Notes under the pieces: generated by a model
Databases searched by the model: none
Seen by the model: only the letters and a program-made list of their open reading frames with translations
Told to the model about the DNA's origin: nothing
Program-made: the position numbers and the translations under genes
From: Vigna angularis
Taxonomy: Eukaryota; Streptophyta; Magnoliopsida; Fabales; Fabaceae
Assembly: GCF_016808095.1 (NCBI RefSeq)
Contig: NC_068975.1
Span: 26,025,001 to 26,089,000, forward strand
DNA length: 64,000 bases
Direction: 5' to 3'
In this document: positions 50,730 through 62,349 of the stretch, piece by piece
How the letters are laid out: every line of letters begins with the position of its first letter
Numbering within the stretch: position 1 is the first letter of the stretch

Positions 50730-52021
50730 ACAAAGCGGATATATGCAATCATGCTTCATGGGTTTAGAAAAAGCTCAGTAGAATATAGAGTGTATGTGAA
50801 ATTCCAAGATTAAGCTAATTTGGTGGTGGTGTGTATATAAGTTGATGATTTGCTCATCACACGAAGTAATATCAGATAAATTGAACAATTCAAGAAGTTT
50901 TTGATGATTGAATTAGAGATGACAAAATGACAAATTGAGGAATTTTTTTTGGAATGACTTTGCCCACAACTTGTATCCACTCCTAAGTCATTCTCTTGAA
51001 CCGTTTTTTGGAATTAATTGCTAAGAAGCTATTCTCAAAATTTTATTTTACTTTCATTTACCCATAAGTTGCAAGTGTAGAAGTCGACTTTAAATAGAAA
51101 CCATATAAAAAAATTAATTCTTAATTACATCCAACAACTCTCGTAAATCAAGTTGGTTTTTCCATATATAAGAATTTAACACACGTCTTAAAATTTATAA
51201 TATTTGTATTTAAGATATTCACTGCTTTAGAATCTTATGTTACGAGTTCTTAGGAAACGTTATTTAAATTAATTTTTATCTCAAATCTTAAAAGATATAA
51301 AAGTATGCTTTTATTGAATCAGATTAAGTTAGGTGAAGATATTGTGTTTAGTTAAATAATAGATAAATTGTTTACATCTATATGTATGTATCATGTTTCC
51401 TTCACGTCTGTAATGTTACCAATGAGGAATAAAGAACCAATCTTTTTTCTTTTGGCTCTCCATTATTATCTCATATTTTAGGACATTTTTTGTACAAAAC
51501 TTCCATGGGTTAGTTTTTTTATTTGGAATGTTAAAAAAGTATGGTTAGGTACAGTGACGTGTTGAAGTAATATTTTTTCGAAAGGCTAAAATTTATCTGT
51601 ATAAAAGGTATAAAAGGACGTGGAGTAACAATGTTATATTTTCTCTTCTAAGACTTTCAATTATTTTATATCTTTAAAGCATATATACGTTATCATATCA
51701 AACGTAGTACTTAAATAATTATTGTAATCGGTATATATTTTAATTCTATATATTACCATGATTAGTACTATATTTATTAATATAAAAAACACTTTTTTTA
51801 TTTCAGATATTTATGATTAATTAATTACATTCAATGAGAGTTTGACATAGAACATAAAATGTAAATCATCCCACATAAGTTTATCTCGAATTTTGTAAAG
51901 TCCAATGTAAATGTTATTTTTTTTTTCTCTTTTTATCTCTATTTTTTTTTTTTGTGTGTGGTTCAATTATACTCTTAAAATGTGTTATTCTTTATGTATT
52001 ATTTTTTAGTCACAATTTCTT
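50730..52021. other. Intergenic DNA between SDR copy C and the second copia element
   Basis: The duplicated block ends near 50725. A short patch at about 50810-50935 (TTGGTGGTGGTGTGTATATAAG and GAAGTTTTTGATGATTGAATTAG-like phrases) recalls copia reverse-transcriptase text but is too short and broken to call. The rest is AT-rich with no gene. Confidence 0.45.
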
Positions 52022-52065
52022 ATCAAAATTCTCAAAACTAATTGTCTTTTCATAATATTATAATG
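52022..52065 (+). repeat. Left copy of a 44-bp exact direct repeat
   Basis: These 44 bases, from ATCAAAATTCTC to ATTATAATG, are identical to 55352-55395. They end exactly where the second copia 5' LTR begins. Confidence 0.95.
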
Positions 52066-53241
52066 TGTTAGCAAAAATTAAAGATGAAGTTTTGATGATG
52101 AACAGATTTGCACAAGTCAAGATAGATAAAGGCAGATTGAAGATCTCTGTAGTTTATAAAGCTTTTATAATAATCAAAGTTGATGTAATAGTGCTCTTAT
52201 ATGTATTAGGGTTGATTCTTGTAATTTATATTTGATTTATTTACTGTTGAGAATCATCCACAAGCTGTTTTAATCGATTAAACCCAGTTTTAATCGATTA
52301 AAACGAGACTGACACTGAAAACCCAATTGCCCCTGTAATAATTGATTAAAGCTAATAATAATCGATTATTCCTAAGAATAATCAATTAACACTAGCCGTT
52401 GGGGGTTTTAGATTTGAAAAACTAGCCGTTGGGGGTTTCAGATTTGAAAAACTAGCCGTTGTACTCATTATTAATCGATTAATATTTATGTTAATCGATT
52501 AAATGCGTTAGATGACCCGTTTTCGAAGAATGGAAGGGTATTAGGTTGAGTCTATAAAATGGCTCACTCTTTATCTCAAAAACAACTCTTCCCTTGTGCT
52601 AAAAACCTCTGAACTCTTTGAGAACTCTGTGAGATTGTTGAAGCTAAGGAAACTCTTGTCTGCAAAGTCCTGAAGTGCTATTGCGGTGACAGAGGAATAG
52701 CTTGTTCATCCTTAGTGTATCCAAGGAAGTGCCTGGAAGAGAATCATCCTTCGTGAAGCATTCGGAGGAGGTGGTCATCCTTTGAAGATTCAAAGGAAGT
52801 GTAAGTTCATCTCTTGTGGTTTCAAAGAGAGGTGGTATTTCTAGAATCATCCTTCGTGAAGCATTCGAAGGAGGTGGCCATCTTTTGTGAAGATTCAAAG
52901 GAAGTGTAAGTTCATCTCTTGTGGTTTCAAGAGAGGTGGTATTTCTAAACTCTTACAAATTGTTTTTCTTTGTGATTAATATTTGTAATTGTTTTGTGTT
53001 AGTGAAAAGGGTTTATCTTGTTTGAGATAAGCGATTGGACGTTGGATCCGAGTGATCTGAACCAGGATAAAATCATCTGTGCAATTTTTCTCTTTCCCTT
53101 ACTCTGTCATTTATATTTAATTATCTGCTTAGTAAGAAAAATTAAGAAAAAAATAATAAAAGGCAAAATAAAAGTATATAACCAATTCACCCCCCTCTTG
53201 GTTTGTTCCACGCTAATAATTCTGTTGTAGCGATTCTAACA
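52066..53241 (+). repeat. 5' LTR of the second copia element
   Basis: It begins TGTTAGCAAAAATT and ends CTAACA just before the primer-binding site. It holds several palindromic TTAATCGATTAA-type motifs (52270-52505), a 30-bp tandem (52391-52460), a TATA-like CTATAAAATGG near 52552 and a 103-bp tandem pair (52741-52947). Confidence 0.75.
52741..52947 (+). repeat. Tandem duplication of about 103 bp in the LTR
   Basis: Unit 52741-52843 recurs at 52844-52947 with few changes. Each contains ATCCTTCGTGAAGCATTC, and related shorter phrases (TTCATCTCTTGTGGTTTCAA) also recur. Confidence 0.9.
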
Positions 53242-53243
53242 AT

Positions 53244-53255
53244 TGGTATCAGAGC
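53244..53255 (+). other. Primer-binding site
   Basis: TGGTATCAGAGC is the sequence complementary to the 3' end of initiator tRNA-Met that most plant copia elements use to prime minus-strand DNA. It lies two bases after the LTR end. Confidence 0.9.
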
Positions 53256-53275
53256 TTGCTTTGATAGTCATTCAA

Positions 53276-54723
53276 ATGGCAGGATCACATCTGCGTCTGG
53301 CTCTTCTGTTCCTACTAACAATACACAGGAACCAAAGCCCCGTGGTCAATGGACCATTGAAGAAAAGAAAAGATTTCAGAATGATGTAAAAGCTCGGAAT
53401 ATCATTGCATCAGCATTGACTGTTGATGAGTTCTACATGGTCTCTGTCTGCAAAACTGCTCAAGAAATGTGGGACGTACTCAGAGTGACGCATGAAGGAA
53501 CAGATGATGTAAAGAGGGCAAGAAAGAACTCCTTAATCCAAGAGTATGAAATGTTCCGGATGAAGCAAGGAGAAACAATTTCAGACGTTAAAAAACGCTT
53601 CACCAACATTGTCAATCATCTCATTGGACTAGGTAAGTCATTTGATACCGATGAACTTAACATTAAAATCTTGAAGTCTTTAGACAGATTGTGGCAACCA
53701 AAGGTGACTGCAATCTCGGAGTCACAAAACCTCAACACCATGACTATGGCGGCACTCTTTGGAAAGTTGAGGGAACATGAACTAGATCTTAGAAGACTTG
53801 ATGAAGAAGAAGCAAAAGCCAAAAACAACAAGAAGAGTTTGGCATTAAAGTCGGAGGTTGAAAGAAGCAAAGGTAAATCAGAAGATGAAGACTCAGACGA
53901 AGAGGAAAATTTGAGACTCATGATAAAAAGGCTCAACAGGTTCATGAAATCAAAAGACAAAGGAAGATTAAAATTCGAAAAGAAAGAAACTCAAGGATCT
54001 TCCTCACACTATAAATGTTATGGTTGCGGAGAAAGGGGGCACTTAAAAGCGGACTGCCCAAATAAAAAAAAAAAGAATGAAGAATTAAAGGAAAAGAAAA
54101 ACTTCAAGAAAAAGAAAGCATACATCGCATGGGACGATGACAACGAAACAATTTCCGATTTGAGCGAATCTGATGAAGAAGCAAATATCTGTTTAGTGGT
54201 GAACGACGACGCTGGAAGCCAAGTAAGTACATCTAACGATTCTGATAATTATAGTTAAATTAGTGAAGATGAATTGCATGAAACTTATGGTGCTTTAATA
54301 GTAGAATCAAAAAAATTAGATAAAGCTCATAAGAAATTGAAAAAGGACTTCAAAAATTTAAAATTAAATTTTGAAAATATTTATGAAGAAAATAAAAATT
54401 TGAAATCAGACTTTGAAAATATTCTTGAAGAAAATAAAAATTTAAAATTAAATTTTGAAAATATTTTTGAAGAAAATAAAGATTTGAAAAATAAAGTTTT
54501 ATTTTTTGAAAAGAGTAAATTTACTAGTAGTGATGAATGTGCTTCTTGTGAAAATTTTAAGAAACTACTAGAACACACAACCTTAGGAGAATGTAGTAAA
54601 AATAATGAAAATAAGATTGTTAAAAATAAGTATGTTCCTAAAATTAAAAATAAACATAATAATAGAACCCGTAGAACATGGGTATGTTTGGGTTGTAAAA
54701 TGATTTCTTTTTTCTATATCTAA
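53276..54723 (+). pseudogene. Copia gag remnant with CCHC knuckle and coiled coil
   Basis: A UBN2-type copia gag. The open frame reads through PRGQWTIEEKKRFQND, VDEFYMVSVCKTAQEMWDVL and LIQEYEMFRMKQGETI, then the zinc knuckle CYGCGERGHLKADC (CX2CX4HX4C, about 54016-54057). The ATG just after the primer-binding site (53276) is in another frame from this body, implying an early frameshift. An in-frame TAA at 54256-54258 interrupts it. The same frame then continues as a Lys/Asn-rich coiled coil with three 14-residue repeats (FENI.EENKNLK) until 54723. The frame is broken and the element defective. Confidence 0.85.
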
Positions 54724-54745
54724 CCCAAAGGACCCATACAAGTAG

Positions 54746-55100
54746 TTGGGTACCTATTGTTTAATATTTAGAATTTCTTTAAAACAAAATTTAAGAAAAT
54801 TTTATTCCAAGACCGATGAAACTATTTTTTTTGGATATCTTCTAATATACAAAGCATATATAGTTTTCAATCGGAAAACATTTGAAATAGAAGAATGTGT
54901 GTATGTTGTCTTTGATGAAATTGTAGACCTTGAGACAAAACCTCTTGAGTCAGTTGAATTAGATGCAGGCAATGATGAAGATTTGTAGAAGACAACAAAT
55001 GAAGCGAAGAATGATGACAATCCTCAAGATGAATATCTAAACAAAATGTGGAAACAACCTAGAGGATTATCATTACGAAGTTGGAGGCATATCTAAAGGG
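54746..55100 (+). pseudogene. Integrase C-terminal fragment
   Basis: The text around LRKFYSKTDETIFFGYL, SKAYIVFNRKTFEIEE-like wording and VYVVFDE matches the conserved region after the copia integrase core. The frame closes at 54986-54988. A further trace near 55050-55090 (MWKQPRGLSLRSW) is the segment normally preceding reverse transcriptase. The sequence then leaves the polyprotein, marking a large deletion. Confidence 0.75.
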
Positions 55101-55351
55101 GTAAACATTATAAGAGTTCTAAGAATTTTTAAAAATATCTTAGGATTGTATTTTTTTTTTCATTATGATCCATTTTTATGCATTTTTTTAAGTGTTTTAT
55201 GAAAAATAACATTTTTAATCGATTTCTCGTCAAAATAATCGATTAAAGATAATCGATTAAACAAGCTTTAATCGATTAAATGCGCTCCAGTTTTACAATT
55301 TTGAAAAACTGGCCATATTTTTGTATGCTTTAAAATTCCTATCTTATATAG

Positions 55352-55395
55352 ATCAAAATTCTCAAAACTAATTGTCTTTTCATAATATTATAATG
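55352..55395 (+). repeat. Right copy of the 44-bp exact direct repeat
   Basis: Identical to 52022-52065, lying just outside the 3' end of the copia element. Similarity stops abruptly on both sides. Confidence 0.95.
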
Positions 55396-55456
55396 GTTAT
55401 TAAATTATGTTAAGGGTAGACTTTAAACTTAAATTACTTCTCACAAATAATATCAA

Positions 55457-55473
55457 AATATATATTATATATA

Positions 55474-55539
<66 letters not shown>
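55457..55539. repeat. (TA)n microsatellite
   Basis: A TA tract of about 80 bases with two small interruptions near its start. Confidence 0.9.
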
Positions 55540-55541
<2 letters not shown>

Positions 55542-55892
55542 CTCTAATTAATGATTTTGATATCATATTAATAATTAGAACTTAATGTAATCCTTCAAAA
55601 ATCAACTTCTAAAATAAGATTTGCACTCATATATATTTTAAATTAATTTTATCTCTAATTAATATAAAACTTACATCAATTTTATTTGATAACTTACTTA
55701 TTAAATAACATTTAGATGCACAAATTAGGATAAAAGCCCCCAATCACTATAAAACATCCACACCAACCTATTTAAACAACAAAAATGCTCAAAAACCTCT
55801 ACAAATACACATAAAAGTAACCGTTGAAGAAGAAAAAATAAATCACACTACAAAAGTGCAAGAAAAAAACAAATATCCTAACATTAATAAAA

Positions 55893-55939
55893 CTTGATAT
55901 TTACGTTAGATTACATATAAATTTGACGTAAATATCAAG
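55893..55939. repeat. Perfect 14-bp inverted repeat
   Basis: CTTGATATTTACGT at 55893-55906 is the exact reverse complement of 55926-55939, with a 19-base loop. It may be part of a decayed DNA transposon. Confidence 0.8.
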
Positions 55940-56856
55940 TTCTACGTTGGATTTCGAAACATCAAATATAAAAAATATGCATTTATTTAAAAAAAAATAG
56001 TCACACTTTTTTTTTAAATTTTTGTCATATGTAAAACTCATGGTAAATTGGACTAGTGATTGTATGCATTCAAAATAAGGTCAGGAGAGCTTTGTAATAA
56101 TACCATATTAATTATTTGTCTTCCAAAGATATGTACATTACTTTTTAAAAAAAATTAAAATAGACATAAGTATATTAACTAAGGCCATTAATTAATATTA
56201 TTTTAATTTTTACTTATCACAATAATCAATTAGAGAAGTCAGTAAATATACACTTTGATATGACTTCTATATATTACAAAGGCCAATTATCAAATTTTAG
56301 GAATATTTAATATTTTCATAATTATAAATATGGTAAATTTTTATTTAAGATAATAAATAATTATGTTATCTTAAATACTAGTATAGTAGTACAATGAATG
56401 ATGACAACACAATATCGAGTAAAGCACTCACTCATTTTTTTTGGTTTATATATACACTTTACATAGATTTTTTTTCTTTAAAATAAAATAAATGACAGTA
56501 ATATGTGGACTAGATAATATGATCAGAAGAAAGTTTGAAAAGAATGTAATTTGTAAAAAATTAGGACATGGAAAAATGAAGAGATTTCTGCACTTTCATT
56601 GACGAAGTGAAACATGTCAAATGGCTACAACATCTTATATGAAAATCAAATATTCAACTCTACATATGACAGTCTCAAAAAAATATCAAATAAAAAATAT
56701 TGAAGTATATAGTATAAACAAATAATTCTAAGGATGTGTAGTGTACATCAGAATACAATCACTAAAAGTACAGTGATGCTTCATGAATGCAATTTTCTTC
56801 ATTCAGTAAACCAGTTTGCATTTGGAAATTTCTTACTGGTTTATCATGAATGGAAT

Positions 56857-59800
56857 TCATTTCTTTGCAGAAGAATATGAACTCATAGAAGCTTGAATTT
56901 CTTCTAATGTTCGTCCCTTGGTCTCTGGTACGAGTTTTGCTACGAACAACACAGTGAAACCACATATGGTAGAGAACATGAAAAAAGTTCCTGGCCAAAC
57001 ATAACATCAAAAAATGAATATTTCTCAGCATTTTTGTTTTTACCCTCCAGAAGAAGATTGAATTCGAACCTACCTGCTGAACTCCAATTCATGAGGAAGT
57101 TAAAAGCATATGATATAATCCAAGAACACAACCAGCTAACCAAAGTCACAAGGCTTCCAGCAGAGCCCTTCACGTTGATGGGAAATATCTGCAAAAATCA
57201 AATATAACCATTCATCATGCTCATGATTTTTTATGTTTGATTTTTCACTTCCCAAGTTCAGGTATAGTAAACAGTAACTACCTCAGACATTATAACCCAC
57301 GGAATTGCTCCCATGCCTATAGAATAGGATCCCACATATACCTGGTCATTAAGAATAACTAATACACTTATTAGATGAGATTTACACCTATTTATATACT
57401 GAGTAATATCATTTTAAAAAATGAACTTTAAACTTAATTCAATCATATAAAACCAACTTATGAGTTTTACACCCATTTATATATTGTAAATTTGTTTTAT
57501 TTTTAGTCGATTTGAGATTTCCAACAGAGTTATACAATGTAGTAGTGATCACAATCCATTCATTTCAGTTAAATTTATGAGATTGAACAGCATAGTTGAA
57601 GATCCCTCTATAGGCATATAAGGGGAAGAACATTACCAGTACACCCACTAGGGCCATAATGGGGCTAACTTCCTTCCATTTATGCAAGTCCTGCATCAGA
57701 AAATCCTGATTATTCTTAGAAATTCTTTGAGAAAACCAACTTACAGGATCATATTGTGTAGTTAAAAGAACCTGCAAGACGAATGACAAGGCTGCCAGGA
57801 AGCATCCTAAGCATGTTCCCACTGCAGACACCTGTGTGAATCAAAATTTCAGATTTAGAATTTAAAGCACAGAGAAGAAAAGTGAGAATAATAGTTCAAA
57901 CTTTTTTACCAGCAGAAGTGGTCTTCTTCCAGATTTATCCATCAGAAGTACCCCTAAAGTTGTCATTGGAACCTACAAACATAAAAGATGGACTAGTGTG
58001 AAAAACAAGAATGAAGGGTGCACTCGTCAAAGCATGCATCTTATTATTATGCAGGATAAAGCACAGAGAAATTATGCAATCGCAAGAAGAGAATTAAGAA
58101 CCTTAATGGCGACCATCGCTACTGTTCCAATACTTTCTGAAAACCCTGTCATGGATAAGAGTTTTTGCTTTTGTGTGAATCTTTTCATAAGTCTAATAAT
58201 CTCATTCATTTTCTCTTACTTGCCATATAATGGAGCATAGAAAAGGAGCTGCACATACCAGCAGATATAAATATAGAGTTTGCATAGAAAACAATGCCAT
58301 TAATCCCTCCAAATTGTTGTAGTATCATCAAGCCAACTCCTACCTAACAAAGTAACTATAAAACATAAGAGCCCCACATAAGGCTAATATTGGCCATATA
58401 TGAATAGGGATAATTTAGAATGCTCACGATAAGTGACTTCAAATACTGCATTCGGAATAGGCCAATGATGCTAGCTTCTGTTTGCTTCTGAAAGGCTTCG
58501 GTATAGTCCTTCAAATAAAGGAAAAATGCAAAAATGATAGATTAAATTACTAGGATTCTTCCTTTTCTATTTCTCTTTTGCATCCAAGTAAGATAGTAAC
58601 TATAGTGTAACAATGTAAGAACAAAAAACTAGTTACATACTCTAATTTCAGTGGCCTCTTGATAAACATCAGCATTCTTACCCCTGAGGTGCTGTAGAGA
58701 AGAATCACTCTCTTTTAACCGACCGACCTTGGCCTGCAAAATATTGCAATTTGTGATATGTTTGTGTGGAATGAAATGTATTGACTCCAACCATTTGATA
58801 TAAGTGATGGAAAAAATCACTTTGATGTGAGAGCAGTGACCAACATGACAACCCAAGCAATAAAATTACAGAAGCTGTGAAAAACTCACCAGCCACCTGG
58901 GAGAATCAGGAATGAAGGGCAGACAGAGAAGCTGCACAAGACACGGAATAATTCCTGAGACAGATGAATAAACATGAGATGAGAGTTACATGGAGCCCTT
59001 TTTGTTTGGATTGTGAAAAGAACACCAGAAAGAAAAATATTACCTATTAGAGCCAAGATCCTCCAATTGGCATATGCTCCAATAAGATAAGTTAATGACA
59101 TCCCACAAGAAATCATTAACTGCCAAAATAAGACCAAATAGGAGTTTAAAATAATCCTGTACGTGAAATAGTAAAACATAAGTTGTATGGTACATGCAGT
59201 AATAGTAAAATTATGTTAAAAGATTGGATCATTACAGTGTTGCTTTACCTGATGAACTCCAGTGAATGCCCCTCGAAGATTCTTGGGTGTTATTTCTGCT
59301 ACATAAACAGGTACCTAATATACAAAGTAAACTATATATGTATTTTTTTGAGTCATTGAATATCATAACAAATTATACAGTCATAGAAATTACCGTGTAA
59401 GATAGAAGGCCAATCCCACATCCTATCAACAGTCTTCCAACATAAAGCCACCAAGCAATCTTCAAACATGCATCAAATGTTAGATATCAACAACTGAACT
59501 TGTGGAAAACCCATGGGATGAGCAAATTCAGGTAATAGAATCATAGTGGTTCAATCTATCAAGTCTGTAGTCGTTACTCTATCTATCTAATTCATTGTGC
59601 TTATAAAAACAGCAACTTAAGTTTCAAATAAGCCTCAATGTTAATGCCAGAGCAGGTTTAAATAACTTTTTATGGCCACAAATATGCTAACATTTTTGCT
59701 TTTAGTCGCTGATCTGTATTTCTTCATATCAAATGGTATTTAAGCCTACCAGGTCATGTATTTCAAGTACTCAATAATCACTGCTAAGAAGTGAACTTAA

Positions 59801-61507
59801 CCTTGCAAATGTGGCTTGTAAGGTGAGGTTTGCACCCACCTATATACTGTAATTGGCAATTGGCTTTATTTCTAGTTGATGTGAAACTTCTAACACACCC
59901 CTCTCATACTAAGGCATATACATCTCTATTGTGGGACTAGACATTAATGAATAATCCAATAATGAATAATCCAATAACAAGTAAAACAATAGACTCAACA
60001 AACAACAAATTTTGTTACGATAAACTCTTACACATGGCTCTCGTATCATGTTAATAAATGGACTTTAAGTTCAACTCAATCATAAAAAACCAGCTTGTAA
60101 GGTGAAGTTTACATCCACTTATATACTTTAAACTTGTTAAGAAATGGATTTTAAGCCTAACCCAACCTTATAAAACCAACTTGTCAGCTAAGGTTATGTA
60201 ATTGACATTATCTACCGTTGATGTGGGACTTCCAATGGTTACAATAAATTCTTTCCATGAATGTCTTTTTCCCCTACCTTAAAATGTAGCTACCTATTTT
60301 TCCTTTCAAGAAAGGTTACTATCAGCACGAAATTGTGCTTTTCAGACATATTCAACTATTAGTGACAGTGCAGCTTAATAAATTGAAAATAAAGAGGAAG
60401 AAATTAATGAGAAACCTTTGAGAATGCTATGGCAAACCATCCAAAGATGCAGAAAATCTGGGACAACCCCATGGCCTGCTCAGTAAAACACAGGATAACT
60501 AAAGTGAACAACAACAACAACACTGAAACCAGAATTAAACACCAATGGTTTGACTTACAACTCGACGACCTGCATAATCTGCTATTCTACCACTAACAAC
60601 GGCACCAATCATAGCTCCAATAGTCAATATCGAACCAAAAATTGAGTACTGCATAGGTTTGGCCGTTAATAGAAGCAGTCAATCAAATGATAGCCAGCAA
60701 CAACAATGTGCAACAAATGTTAGAAAAACAAAGGGTCAAACCTGTGCCACTCCGAGATTGAGATCACGCATGATTCCAGATTGAGTTGGTGATGAGTACC
60801 CAATCTGCAAAATTAACAACGTATTCATCTGACTGTGGTAACTTTGAGTTAGAGTTTCATTCCCACCCAATTTTAACATTATCAGCCAATGAAAAATCAT
60901 TATTCATACCATAATAGTCATTGTAAAATTCAATCAACCATTTTTACGTTATCAACCAATAAAAAATCATCACTCATACCACAGCTTAACATAGTCAATG
61001 CAAAAATCCAACCAACCATTTTAACATTATCAAACAATAAAAAACCACCCTGCATACCACAAATTAAGATAGCCATTAGAAAATTCAACCAACCATTTTC
61101 ACATTATCAAACAATAAAAAATCACCATTCATACCACAACTTAAGACATTCATTATTAAATTAAACGAGCCATTTTACCTTATCAAGCAATAAAAAATCA
61201 TCCTTCATACCACAACTTTATGATAGCCATCATAAAATTCAACCATCTTAAAAAAGACAATTTCTTTTTTTTAACTGGATAACAGCGTAAAATTTCTAAG
61301 GTAAATACAAAAGCAGTAACTCACAGCAGAGCCAAAAACGTAGGAACCAAAAACAGCAACGAGGGTGGTGAGTATAAGAGTAATTGGAACGGAAGAAGCT
61401 CCAGTGTGCCTCTTTTCCAGAAAGTCAACGTCAACATCATGGGCGCCATAACTTGTAGGGAGAAGAGGGCTTGTAAAATCGCTTGGTTCAGTGGTTTTGT
61501 TGTCCAT
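56857..61507 (-). CDS. ERD6-like monosaccharide transporter, copy 3 (18 exons, 485 aa)
   Basis: Third paralogue with the same exon pattern: 61507-61325, 60804-60742, 60648-60559, 60475-60416, 59459-59394, 59314-59249, 59119-59044, 58954-58890, 58733-58641, 58508-58428, 58343-58259, 58145-58102, 57972-57910, 57831-57772, 57690-57637, 57341-57282, 57188-57074, 56990-56857; 1458 bases in frame. Motifs: [12 protein letters not shown] (Q176), [15 protein letters not shown] (N296), IPWVIMSE (W398), [10 protein letters not shown]. The C-terminus is extended (SSYSSAKK) relative to copies 1 and 2. The start MDNKTTEP at 61507 parallels copy 1. Introns 1, 4 and 15 are enlarged by repeats. No disabling change seen, and the sugar-contact residues are conserved, so it is probably a working MFS sugar/H+ carrier. 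Confidence 0.9.
57385..57535. repeat. Dispersed repeat in intron 15 of ERD6-like copy 3
   Basis: Contains ACTTATGAGTTTTACACC, CATTTATATATTGTAA and TTTTTAGTCGATTTGAGATTTCC, a phrase set that recurs in intron 4 of the same gene (59.81-59.90 and 60.06-60.25 kb) and near 42.06-42.19 kb. Confidence 0.65.
59810..59900. repeat. Dispersed repeat in intron 4 of ERD6-like copy 3, unit 1
   Basis: Shares CTTGTAAGGTGAGGTTTGCA, CTATATACTGTAA and CTAGTTGATGTGAAACTTC with the other members. Similar text is common in legume introns and intergenic DNA from memory. Confidence 0.65.
60060..60245. repeat. Dispersed repeat in intron 4 of ERD6-like copy 3, further units
   Basis: Two more partial units: ACCAGCTTGTAAGGTGAAGT near 60090 and CCAACCTTATAAAACCAACT through GATGTGGGACTTCCAATGG at 60160-60240. 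Successive insertions or duplications of the family explain why this intron is almost 1 kb. Confidence 0.65.
60870..61247. repeat. Five-unit minisatellite in intron 1 of ERD6-like copy 3
   Basis: Units start at 60870, 60940, 61018, 61096 and 61172, each about 70-78 bases, with ATTTTAACATTATCAA, CAATAAAAAATCA and CATACCACA in common. It accounts for most of the enlarged first intron; copies 1 and 2 have short first introns. Confidence 0.85.
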
Positions 61508-62349
61508 GTTTTGCGTTCTATGAGAAGCAGAGGAAATATGAAAGAGGTTCATTCAGAGGGTTTAAAAGGGTTACACCAGAGAGAGAGAAAGAAAGAGGCT
61601 GGTGATGAATGGCGTTGACCAAAACGACATGACGATGAGAACGAAACGAAGTCGAATTTGGATATGAACGAACACCGTGTGTTGGACAGCGTCGCACTTC
61701 GCAGTCTACGTTGTCCAAACAAACACATCGACAAATCTTTTCTGTTTTTTTTTTTTCATTTTTATCTGTGCACGAGATTCTTGCGGGTTCAATTTTAAAT
61801 TTTTTAAAAAAATGCTATTTTGTCACGTGCTTAATTAGGATTTTGGTTTAAATTTATTAAAATGAACAACTTACAAAAAAAAAATAGTAACACTGTGTGT
61901 AAAGGTATCACAATTTTATTATGAAAAAAAAAAATCGTGTTAAAGTAATATAATTTTACTTTAAATACTTTAATTTGAAGTTGTCGCCATAACTTAACTT
62001 TTACTAAATCTAAACTAAAGTTTTATTATTTAAGTTAGCATTAAAGTAAAATCTTATTATTCTAATATAATTTCAATTTAAAAATATTTTGAACTAAAAT
62101 TATATAATTTTTATATAATTTCTTTAAAATAAAATCTTATCAAAATAATACAATTTATCTATAATTTATTTCAAATTTTCTGTTATAATAAATATTTAAA
62201 AAAATTACACTAATTTTGTAAAAAAACTCCTGACTATATAGAAATAAACAATAATAATAGAATACAAAATATAAACAGTATATAAAAATAAGAGTCTTTA
62301 TAATTTAATTTTATTGTTAGAACATGTTTAATTGATGTTATTGTTAATT
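61508..62349. other. 5' UTR and promoter side of ERD6-like copy 3
   Basis: The first 230 bases are GC-richer, with a purine-rich run on the plus strand (GAGAGAGAAAGAAAGAGGC) that is a CT-rich leader on the gene's strand. Beyond 61740 the sequence is AT-rich with no gene. I could not pick a unique TATA box. Confidence 0.45.

Larger units (their letters stand above)
52066..55351 (+). mobile_element. Internally deleted Ty1-copia retrotransposon
   Basis: The element has a 5' LTR, a tRNA-Met-type primer-binding site, a gag reading frame with a CCHC zinc knuckle, a coiled-coil region, then a jump to a short integrase C-terminal remnant and untranslated 3' sequence. Protease, integrase core, reverse transcriptase and RNase H are missing, and no full 3' LTR is present. 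It cannot be autonomous. The edges abut the 44-bp direct repeat. Confidence 0.85.
55396..56856. other. AT-rich intergenic DNA before ERD6-like copy 3
   Basis: It contains a long (TA)n tract, a CACTACAAAA sequence at 55848 recalling CACTA transposon ends, a short perfect inverted repeat and the 3' flank of ERD6-like copy 3. No gene. Confidence 0.5.

Noticed and set aside
50810..50935. Copia reverse-transcriptase fragment between SDR copy C and the second copia element
   Set aside because: Only a few RT-like words are visible in broken frames over about 120 bases, insufficient to annotate.
53244..53255. Possible tRNA-Met gene fragment
   Set aside because: Only the 3'-end complement is present next to an LTR, which is a primer-binding site.
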